Source: Photobacterium sanctipauli
GTDB lineage: Bacteria; Pseudomonadota; Gammaproteobacteria; Enterobacterales; Vibrionaceae
Direction of reading: 5' to 3'
Length of the DNA: 64,000 bases
Assembly: GCF_003026495.1 (NCBI RefSeq)
Contig: NZ_PYMA01000003.1
Location: 124,001-188,000 of the forward strand
Shown: positions 1 to 6,835 of the stretch, piece after piece
Position numbering within the stretch: position 1 is the stretch's first letter
Layout: every line of letters starts with the position of its first letter
Notes under the pieces: generated by a model
What the model was told of the DNA's origin: nothing
The model's database searches: none
What the model saw: the letters and a program-made list of their open reading frames with translations, nothing else
Position numbers and translations under genes: made by a program

Positions 1-42
1 GGGTAATAAAAGTACTCAGTAACTACGTTCAGTGGTAAATGC

Positions 43-164
43 ATATAACAAACTGTTTAAGAGTGATTCGCAACGCGTGGCATTTTCACTATGCGTTGCG
101 TTTAGTGTTTAAGGTGGTATGCGGAGGCATCGGTATTGCGTTGCTCACACCTTAACAGGGCGTT
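43..164 (+). other. integron attC site (VCR-like)
   Basis: About 122 bp with the layout of a Vibrio superintegron repeat: it opens with ATAACAAAC, holds the inner segment CAACGCGTGGC, and closes with CTTAACAGGGCGTT. The outer arms pair imperfectly: CTGTTTAAGAGTG...GCAACGC near 53-75 against GCGTTGC...CAC...CTTAACAG near 138-158. This is the folded-hairpin structure that integron integrases recognise. The expected G|TT crossover lies at 162-164, exactly where the reading frame of the truncated transporter begins. Bases 1-42 would then be the tail of a cassette; no gene is recognisable there. Confidence 0.8.
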
Positions 165-542
165 TTACGATACACATTGCTGCTAACCAACACCTATACC
201 CCACATATTGTCTTAGCCATTGGTGCAATCGCTGTTCATGGCTTCATCATGGCACTTTATATTGTCGTCTCGCAAATGGTGATGGACATGCTCGCGACCA
301 AAGAAACGCGCTCGCAAGCCCAGTCATTAATGATGTTTATTTCAATGGGAGCAGGTTCGTTACTTGGCTCATTGGTTATGGGGAATATTCTCAATATTTT
401 TGTTTCCGACGTGAATGATCTGGCCCAATGGCGTGTCTTCTGGTCCCTACCTGTCATTGTTGGCATTTTAACCACGGTTCTATTTGTATTTGGCTTTAGA
501 AATAAGTCGCTTTCAGCCCCTAAATTAGTAAATGAAGGATAA
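162..542 (+). pseudogene. C-terminal fragment of a nucleoside:H+ symporter (NupG-like MFS)
   Basis: In frame from GTT at 162 the sequence reads VLRYTLLL and continues to a stop at 542, giving about 126 residues with the last transmembrane helices of an MFS protein. The stretch resembles the NupG/XapB nucleoside symporters: VLRF in E. coli NupG lines up with VLRY here, followed by a helix, a basic loop rich in R/S/Q, and a glycine-rich helix (SMGAGSLLGS). The N-terminal two thirds are missing. An in-frame stop occurs a few codons upstream (TAA near 153) inside the attC, so no full transporter can be made unless the rest lies elsewhere. The next gene is a nucleoside hydrolase about 5 bp away, a sensible partner for nucleoside uptake. 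The 72 aa antisense frame is a shadow. Confidence 0.75.
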
Positions 543-546
543 TTTG

Positions 547-1494
547 ATGGAAAAGGTCATTATCGATTGTGATGCAGGCATGGATGATTCCATTGCCCTA
601 ATTCTTGCTGCAAAATCAAAAGAGTTAGATATTCTTGGCATCACCACTGTATCTGGCAATTTACATGTTGATGAAACTACGCGTAATACCTTGGTTTCAC
701 TAGAATTGATCAACCGCCCTGACATCCCTGTTTATAAAGGGCAGGCAAAACCACTGATCCGTGAATTGCCAAGCGACCCGTTCAGCCATGGTGATGACGG
801 CCTTGGCAATAACCACCACCCGGCGCCAACCCTGGTTCAGCAGCAGCAACATGCGGTGGACTTTATCATTGATACTGTTAAGGCAAACCCAGGTGAGGTC
901 ACCCTGCTCACCTTGGCACCATTAACAAACATCGCATTGGCATTTATCAAAGCACCAGAAATCATCCCTCAAATCAAAAAAGTGGTTGCGATCGCAGGGT
1001 CATTTGGTACCAACCGTGCTTCGTTTGAAAATGCAACCGGTGACAACCCTCAGTCAGAGTGGAACGTATATGTAGACCCAGACGCGGCAAAAGTCGTATT
1101 CGAATCTGGCGTTAAGTTCCAAGCGGTTGGCTTAGATGTTGCGACCCACTTCGATGTCAACTTCGACGAAAGTGACATTGTTGATCTGGAAAACTCAGCA
1201 CAACCAGAAGCCAAGCATATGGCGAAAATGATGCGTTTTGTGCTGGGCCGCGACTACCAGTCCTACTGTGTATTGATTGATTCAATGGCAGTGGCCGCTG
1301 TCATTGACCCATCGCTAATCAAAACCCTGACAGCCCGTGTTGCCGTTGAAACTCAAGGGCAGGTAACACTAGGGCAAACTGTTGCGGACTTCCGCCACTC
1401 CCACACATGGCACCACTTACCAGAAATTGAAGTGAGTGTTGAAGCGGATTACAAAAAGTTCATGAACATGGTGAAAGAGCGCGTAATGGCGTAA
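547..1494 (+). CDS. inosine/uridine-preferring nucleoside hydrolase
   Basis: A 315-residue protein that should hydrolyse ribonucleosides to base plus ribose in the cytoplasm. The Ca-binding signature DCDAGMDDS sits at residues 7-15 (Asp7, Asp9, Asp13, Asp14), and a second metal/substrate segment (LIDSMAVAAVID) lies near residue 245, matching the IUNH fold and usual length of 310-320 aa. The start at 547 is preferred over ATG 532 because AAGGAT lies 5-6 bp before it. The gene follows the transporter fragment directly, so the original unit was probably uptake plus hydrolysis of nucleosides. Substrate preference (pyrimidine, purine or both) cannot be read from the sequence. Confidence 0.9.
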   Translation: MEKVIIDCDAGMDDSIALILAAKSKELDILGITTVSGNLHVDETTRNTLVSLELINRPDIPVYKGQAKPLIRELPSDPFSHGDDGLGNNHHPAPTLVQQQQHAVDFIIDTVKANPGEVTLLTLAPLTNIALAFIKAPEIIPQIKKVVAIAGSFGTNRASFENATGDNPQSEWNVYVDPDAAKVVFESGVKFQAVGLDVATHFDVNFDESDIVDLENSAQPEAKHMAKMMRFVLGRDYQSYCVLIDSMAVAAVIDPSLIKTLTARVAVETQGQVTLGQTVADFRHSHTWHHLPEIEVSVEADYKKFMNMVKERVMA

Positions 1495-1506
1495 TCGATC
1501 TGTCTA

Positions 1507-1540
1507 ATGCCGTTCACTTAACGTGAGCGGCATTTTTTTC
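1507..1540 (+). terminator. rho-independent terminator after nucleoside hydrolase
   Basis: Stem ATGCCGTTCAC / GTGAGCGGCAT with loop TTAAC, one G-T pair, followed by a run of seven T. Confidence 0.85.
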
Positions 1541-1550
1541 TCTCTTTCTT

Positions 1551-1579
1551 GCACTTGCACTTGCACTTGCACTTGCACT
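1551..1579. repeat. tandem hexamer GCACTT, nearly 5 copies
   Basis: GCACTT repeated four times plus GCACT, directly downstream of the terminator and about 85 bp before the lipoprotein start. Such a short perfect repeat can change copy number by slippage. It lies outside coding sequence, so any effect would be on promoter spacing. Confidence 0.9.
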
Positions 1580-1620
1580 AAAACCTACCAAAAAATACTT
1601 AACAACCATTTTTCATGCGC

Positions 1621-1654
1621 AATACTTAGATCAATTACTTATCCTGATTGGTAT
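1621..1654. repeat. 34 bp dispersed repeat, copy 1
   Basis: Matches 4578-4611 with one mismatch (T against A at position 25 of the repeat). Here it ends inside the ATG at 1653, just upstream of the lipoprotein gene. Confidence 0.85.
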
Positions 1655-1664
1655 GAGGCTCCTA

Positions 1665-3119
1665 ATGCGCTACTTTGCTACCGTTATATCTGCCGTCGTG
1701 CTATCAGCATGCGCCAATATCACAGATAGCCAATATGCCGCGCCTTCTTACCCAACATCTCTTGATTCGTGTATCGACCAACTCAATGCGTTCAAATCTG
1801 AGGTAAAGCGACAAGGCGTCCAAGATGCACAAGTGGTTTGGGATAACCGTTATCCTCACCTAGCCTTCAACCGCTTCAGCCAAGCCCAGCTTTCAAAGCT
1901 TGAAACTAGAAACGATCAACAGCAATGGCTGAATTACACCGCTAGTCAGGCCAAGTCACAGCGCCATGCAGAGTACAATAACCTCATTGATAAGCAGCAT
2001 TTCGAATTAGCCTCGCTTGATTACTGTGCTGATAAGCTCACCCAACACTCTCGGTTTGATACCCCTTTCTGGCAAAGCCTTGAGCAATCGCCGCCTACCA
2101 TTGATTCAAGCTACGAGCCTTGGTACCGCTTTTTTGGGGTTTTCCCTATTAGCAAGCAAGTTGCCAAACCTGCCATAGAAAATGAAAAAAAACGCATTCT
2201 GGACGAGTTTAACCAGCCAACCGAAGGCTACAGCGTGACTTATGCCATGGCCCCAGATTCCGCCACGCTATCCACTCACCAAATACAGCGCTGGTTTGAC
2301 AACGCGTTAGTACAATCAGACTTTGACTGGCCGCAGTTATCTGAGCGACAGATCAATCAGCTGCTCCATCACTATGCGCCTGTTATTGAGATTGAATCTG
2401 CCTCACTAGACGACAAGCCGGGGCGTGTCGAATACAGCCCTCACCTTCAGCCCGAAGTGAACACCAATGCGCCGACAATCTACCTCGACCACAGCTATAC
2501 CGAGTTTCATGGCAAGGTATACCTTCAACTCAATTACTCGCTTTGGTTTGCCAACCGGACACCGGAATCAAGCTTTGATCCTTACGCCGGAGCATTTGAT
2601 GGGGTTGTACTTCGCCTAACCTTGGATCACCAAGGCCAGCCATTAGTTTTAGATAGCATTCACCATTGTGGCTGTTATCACATGGTATTTGCCTTGCAAC
2701 CTCAGCTTGTCTTCCGAGCACAGGATGATGGTATCGAAAAGCCACTGACGTTCACCAAAGCCATGCCCGTCGTAGCGAGCATGCTAAACGTCACCCTTTC
2801 TCATGGCGAGCATATGATCAAACAAGTGGAATGGCGCTCCAAGCAACCGAGCCACGCCCGCCAGCTGCTGCCACTACACTACGATGCACTCCGCAGCATT
2901 CCGACCCAAAAGCACTACAATAAAAGCCTGTTCGACCAGCGAGGGTTCCTGCTCGCCAGTGAACGTCTAGAGCGAATATACCTCTGGCCATTTGGCGTCC
3001 CTTCACCGGGCACCATGAGGCAGGTTGGCCATCACGCAACGGCATTTATCGGTGAACGCCACTTTGATGATGCGACAGTGCTAGAAGCCCTCCTCCAGCC
3101 AACAAGCAATGAGTGCTAA
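1665..3119 (+). CDS. lipoprotein of unknown function
   Basis: A 484-residue protein with an N-terminal lipoprotein signal: MRYFATVISAVVLSAC, where LSAC is a lipobox and Cys16 would be lipidated. I recognise no catalytic domain. A striking HHCGCYH stretch lies around residue 340, with further His, Trp and Tyr-rich segments (YLDHSYTEFHGK), so metal binding is possible but unproven. ATG 1665 is chosen over 1653 because GAGG lies 8 bp upstream and because it places the signal peptide at the terminus. It stands between a terminator and the hydrolase at 3218 on the same strand, about 100 bp away, so co-transcription is possible. Conserved hypothetical is the safest label. Confidence 0.7.
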   Translation: MRYFATVISAVVLSACANITDSQYAAPSYPTSLDSCIDQLNAFKSEVKRQGVQDAQVVWDNRYPHLAFNRFSQAQLSKLETRNDQQQWLNYTASQAKSQRHAEYNNLIDKQHFELASLDYCADKLTQHSRFDTPFWQSLEQSPPTIDSSYEPWYRFFGVFPISKQVAKPAIENEKKRILDEFNQPTEGYSVTYAMAPDSATLSTHQIQRWFDNALVQSDFDWPQLSERQINQLLHHYAPVIEIESASLDDKPGRVEYSPHLQPEVNTNAPTIYLDHSYTEFHGKVYLQLNYSLWFANRTPESSFDPYAGAFDGVVLRLTLDHQGQPLVLDSIHHCGCYHMVFALQPQLVFRAQDDGIEKPLTFTKAMPVVASMLNVTLSHGEHMIKQVEWRSKQPSHARQLLPLHYDALRSIPTQKHYNKSLFDQRGFLLASERLERIYLWPFGVPSPGTMRQVGHHATAFIGERHFDDATVLEALLQPTSNEC

Positions 3120-3217
3120 GCCGTTCATCTTGTCTTACATTCAGGCCAGATGATTATGTTAGGCATGCACCATAAAAGTTGTTAACATCTTGTTTTCATG
3201 TGTTAAAGGAGCAACCC

Positions 3218-4510
3218 GTGCAGACTACATTCATCGATGGCGATATCTTGTACCGCCAACACCAGTTTGAGTTACCGCTAGATTACTCAAACCCGCAAGG
3301 AAAACAGATTCAGGTATTTGCACGTGAAGTCGTTGACCTAAACAAAGACAATTCGGCCCTACCTTGGCTGGTGTATTTCCAAGGCGGCCCTGGCTTTCCT
3401 TCTCCGCGCCCAGATAGCCGCTCTGGCTGGTTAAAGTGCGCCTTGTCACAATACCGTGTACTGTTGCTCGACCAACGAGGGACGGGCAACAGCACAGTGA
3501 TCAGCCACCAAACACTGGCTGCCATGACGCCACAGGCACAAGCGGAGTACCTGACCCATTTTCGTGCTGACAACATTGTGCGCGACGCCGAAGCCATCCG
3601 TGAGCAATTCGGGGTAGAAAAATGGGCAATTCTCGGCCAGAGCTTTGGCGGCTTTTGCTCACTGACATACTTGTCGTTCTACCCACAAAGCCTGTCTCGT
3701 GCTTACCTTACCGGTGGCGTACCATCATTGGTTCGCCATGCTGACGATGTTTATCAAGCGACCTATCAACGGGTATTAGACAAGAACCAAGCGTTCTTTG
3801 CCCAATTCCCACAGGCTCAAATACAGTGCCAAAAAATCGCTGATTACCTACAAAATAATGAGGTTTACCTACCAAATGGACAGCGCTTTACGGTAGAGCA
3901 GTTCCAGCTAATAGGTATAAACCTTGGCCGTAGCCATGCCAATGTGCCTATGTACTATTTGCTTGAAGAAGCCTTTGTGAATATTGATGGCAAGGAGACA
4001 CTGAGCTATACCTTCCTCAATGCCATGCTGGCGGAGCAAAGCTACCAGACCAACCCAATCTACGCCATTTTGCATGAATCAATCTATTGCCAGCATACGG
4101 CGTCTGAATGGTCTGCCCATCGTGTACGACAGCAGTACCCAGCGTTCAACTACCAAACCGGCCAACCCTTCCTATTTACAGGTGAAATGGTTTTCCCTTG
4201 GATGTTCGAGCAGTTTGAGTGCCTGAAGCCCTTGAAAGAAGCGGCCGATATGCTTGCCATCAAGCAAGATTGGACAGACCTTTATGATGTGAACGCCCTT
4301 GCCAACAACACCGTGCCGGTCACATGCGCGGTCTATGCCGAAGATATGTACGTCGAGATGGCGTACTCGCAGGAAACCCTGAAAGGGATCCCAAATAGCA
4401 AAGCGTGGATCACCAACGAGTACGAGCACAATGGCATAAGAGCCGACGGCGAGCGTATCTTGTCCAAACTAATCGAAATGGGCGAGGCAATCGCCAACCT
4501 ACCGAAATAA
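3218..4510 (+). CDS. alpha/beta hydrolase, proline iminopeptidase-like (S33)
   Basis: A 430-residue cytoplasmic hydrolase. The oxyanion segment FQGGPGFPSPR, the LLDQRGTGNST segment and the nucleophile elbow ILGQSFGG are those of the prolyl aminopeptidase group of peptidase family S33, which removes N-terminal proline from peptides. The late NEYEHNGIR segment is a likely site for the catalytic His. The gene is longer than the common 310-330 aa enzymes and fits the 430 aa subgroup. Start: GTG at 3218, preceded by AAAGGAG at 5 bp; an upstream TTG in frame at 3179 has no such site. Substrate specificity is inferred from the family only. Confidence 0.85.
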   Translation: MQTTFIDGDILYRQHQFELPLDYSNPQGKQIQVFAREVVDLNKDNSALPWLVYFQGGPGFPSPRPDSRSGWLKCALSQYRVLLLDQRGTGNSTVISHQTLAAMTPQAQAEYLTHFRADNIVRDAEAIREQFGVEKWAILGQSFGGFCSLTYLSFYPQSLSRAYLTGGVPSLVRHADDVYQATYQRVLDKNQAFFAQFPQAQIQCQKIADYLQNNEVYLPNGQRFTVEQFQLIGINLGRSHANVPMYYLLEEAFVNIDGKETLSYTFLNAMLAEQSYQTNPIYAILHESIYCQHTASEWSAHRVRQQYPAFNYQTGQPFLFTGEMVFPWMFEQFECLKPLKEAADMLAIKQDWTDLYDVNALANNTVPVTCAVYAEDMYVEMAYSQETLKGIPNSKAWITNEYEHNGIRADGERILSKLIEMGEAIANLPK

Positions 4511-4520
4511 CCCTCCTACC

Positions 4521-4564
4521 TTACCCAACAGTTGTCTATGCTTAGGAAATCGGCTGTTGGGTAA
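4521..4564. terminator. inverted repeat after the S33 hydrolase
   Basis: Perfect 11 bp arms TTACCCAACAG / CTGTTGGGTAA with a 22 nt loop. No T-run follows, so termination is uncertain. It abuts the palindromic repeat at 4562-4613. Confidence 0.45.
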
Positions 4565-4613
4565 TACCAGCCTGCATAATACTTAGATCAATTACTTATC
4601 CAGATTGGTATAA
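4562..4613. repeat. imperfect palindromic repeat, with 34 bp core shared with 1621-1654
   Basis: The left arm TAATACCAGCCTGCATAA pairs imperfectly with the right arm TTATCCAGATTGGTATAA around a GATCAATTA centre. Bases 4578-4611 equal 1621-1654 except for one base. The upstream copy lacks the left arm, as if only half of the palindrome remained there. This looks like a member of a short intergenic palindromic repeat family. Confidence 0.6.
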
Positions 4614-4717
4614 GCTGAACCGCCACTGAATTTGGCACAATAACTACCACCTATAGTTTTTACAATCTGTACACTTAGACCCAATTATTTTATGACTATC
4701 ACCTACACAGGATGGAT

Positions 4718-6631
4718 ATGGCTTCGCTTCGATTAATCACAACCTTGTGCCTTTCTGTATTTGCCGCAGCACCCACTATGGTTATGGCTAACCCACCTCA
4801 AGCAGCGGAAGCAGCGTCGCTTTGGGAGCAACGCAGTGTCATCGACGACAAAATCGTACTTGGTCGTACTGAGAAAGTTTACTTTCCGCAAGTTGACCAG
4901 CTGGCCGGCGTAGGTATCCCAGCTAAAATTGACACCGGTGCGGATTCCACGTCTATCCATGCCACCAACATTGACATCACCGCCAGAGACGAAGTCTTCG
5001 ATGGCCTTGAAGGAAAAGCGCTGCTTGATGCCATTGCCAAAGAGTTCGATGCGCTGAACACGACCCTGCTTCGTGATCGCGAAGACAAAACCGACATCAT
5101 GGTGAGCTTTGATATCACCCACCCTTACACCGGTGAAGCTATCCGTTTAACCAAGCCGCTGTTTAGGCTGGCAATGATCAAAACCCGCAGCGCTGAAGGC
5201 CACCTTGCTCGCCCTGTTGTCGAGTTAGATCTCGATATTGCAGGCAGAACTGTACGCACCGAAGTTAACCTTGCCGACCGCCGCCGTTTCTCATACCCCA
5301 TCTTGATCGGCAAGACGTTTCTAAGGGACACCGCTTGGGTGGACGCAGGCTTTGATTACTTGCAAGAGCAGAAAAACGCCCAAGTTATCGGCCGCAAAGA
5401 GCGCGCTGAAGTCAATGGCGTCATCATGGAAGTGAGTCACTCGCTGCAAAACCGCTACAGCATCCTTCACGCGACCAACATTAAAGTCGACGAGAAAAAG
5501 CAGCAAGTCAGCTTTACCACCCAAAACCGTACCAAAGAACAAAAGCAAATGACTTTACCATTGGTCAAAATGCTGAAGTTCAAAGATGCCAGCCGCCCGC
5601 TGGTTTACCTGCCAGTGAATATTGGGACGGCAGATAACCCAGAAGAGCAATTTGACGGCTATGTGTTGGCCTACCTGCGTGATCGTTCGAAAAACAGCAG
5701 CCAACTTCGCCTTGGTCGAGAGGCGCTTAACAAAAACTTCGTGGTCAACCTTGGTGAAACCTATCTGGGTAAAAAGCCGCTTAAAACACTGGCGTCTCAA
5801 CTAGCTGACGACACAACATTTATGATGAGCCCAGAAGAAACGATCATCATCGACGGAACTGCCGTCAACGCGGTGCCATCGGGCCTGATTAAGACGCCAG
5901 TACTGAATATTCCAGCCCTAAACGAGCACAAAACCGAACACGGCCGTGTGGTGCAATACAACGTGATTGACGCTTATGGCGTACCTCACAGCTATGAGAA
6001 GCCAATAAAAACCAAAGTCCGTATTGGCGAAACCGTCCGTACTGTTGTTGGCTCTGAAATCAAGCTACCGTCTTCGCTACTGCTCAAGGACATTGCGTTG
6101 GAAGCAAACCCAGAGACCGAGAACGATGAGTCGCTGTTTGAAGTTAGCCCTAGCCTGATGCACGGTGCTTTGCTTGTTAACACCCGTTCGACCAACTTGC
6201 TTGAGAAGCAATTCCCAACCAAAACCGGTTATATCGAGAGCGTTGAGCTCGAAGGCATGCGCTTCCCTGCCAAGCTTGATACCGGCGCTGACGTCAGCTC
6301 AATGCATGCAACGGATATCGAAACCTTCGATAAGGACGGTAAGAAGTGGGTCTCGTTTACCTACAAAAATGCCCAAGGCAACGAACAAGCATTCACCCGC
6401 GAAGTCATTGATGAAATGCGCATCCGGGCCCGTGCAGGTGAAGAGCCGCAAGTACGCTTGGTGGTTAGCATGCGTGTGAAGCTAGGTAACATCGAAAAGG
6501 ATGTGGCGGTTAACCTGCGTGATCGTAGCCGTTTTGAATACAGTATGATCCTAGGGCAGAACTTTCTTAAGAATGACATTGTAGTAAGCAGCGACCAGCA
6601 GTTTATCTACACCAAAAAAGCGATAGAATAA
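4718..6631 (+). CDS. exported multi-unit retropepsin-like protein (ATP-dependent zinc protease family), paralog 1
   Basis: About 637 residues with a signal peptide (MASLRLITTLCLSVFAAAP...VMA). Two copies of the aspartic-protease-like motif DTGAD lie near residues 72 and 521 in KIDTGADSTSIHA and KLDTGADVSSMHA. Each is followed by VNLxDRxRF and an ILGxxFL segment, as in the retropepsin-like family commonly labelled ATP-dependent zinc protease (RimK-associated). Between them lies a unit with the same landmarks (HATNI, VSFTTQN, LRDRSKNSS, LGREAL) but with SLQN in place of DTGA, and probably a further diverged unit. So active units stand at both ends. Start at 4718 (AGGA 5 bp upstream) rather than ATG 4712. 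The substrate is unknown; the location is probably periplasmic. Confidence 0.75.
   Translation: MASLRLITTLCLSVFAAAPTMVMANPPQAAEAASLWEQRSVIDDKIVLGRTEKVYFPQVDQLAGVGIPAKIDTGADSTSIHATNIDITARDEVFDGLEGKALLDAIAKEFDALNTTLLRDREDKTDIMVSFDITHPYTGEAIRLTKPLFRLAMIKTRSAEGHLARPVVELDLDIAGRTVRTEVNLADRRRFSYPILIGKTFLRDTAWVDAGFDYLQEQKNAQVIGRKERAEVNGVIMEVSHSLQNRYSILHATNIKVDEKKQQVSFTTQNRTKEQKQMTLPLVKMLKFKDASRPLVYLPVNIGTADNPEEQFDGYVLAYLRDRSKNSSQLRLGREALNKNFVVNLGETYLGKKPLKTLASQLADDTTFMMSPEETIIIDGTAVNAVPSGLIKTPVLNIPALNEHKTEHGRVVQYNVIDAYGVPHSYEKPIKTKVRIGETVRTVVGSEIKLPSSLLLKDIALEANPETENDESLFEVSPSLMHGALLVNTRSTNLLEKQFPTKTGYIESVELEGMRFPAKLDTGADVSSMHATDIETFDKDGKKWVSFTYKNAQGNEQAFTREVIDEMRIRARAGEEPQVRLVVSMRVKLGNIEKDVAVNLRDRSRFEYSMILGQNFLKNDIVVSSDQQFIYTKKAIE
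6241..6525. repeat. near-identical 285 bp segment shared by the paralogs (copy 1)
   Basis: 284 of 285 bases equal 8350-8634 by eye; the only difference is T/C in GCATGCGTGTG against GCATGCGCGTG. The match ends abruptly on both sides. Confidence 0.85.
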
Positions 6632-6677
6632 CGATAAGCCGGCCCCCAATCATGAGGGGGAGCAACGCTCCGATTTC

Positions 6678-6708
6678 AACGCCTGGTGCCCCGCATCAGG
6701 CGTTTTTT
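6678..6708 (+). terminator. terminator between the paralogs
   Basis: Stem AACGCCTG / CAGGCGTT with T6 following. A second hairpin (CCCCC...GGGGG, about 6643-6660) precedes it. The two paralogs are therefore probably transcribed separately. Confidence 0.75.
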
Positions 6709-6835
6709 ATTTAAGGTGCAAGCGCTTAAACACCGATTTTTTCACAATTTTGAATAAAACTCCTCATATCAAGCGAATAAAACTTACAATATCTATATTG
6801 CAATCAATTTTTTACTAACACTATGTAGGATGGAT

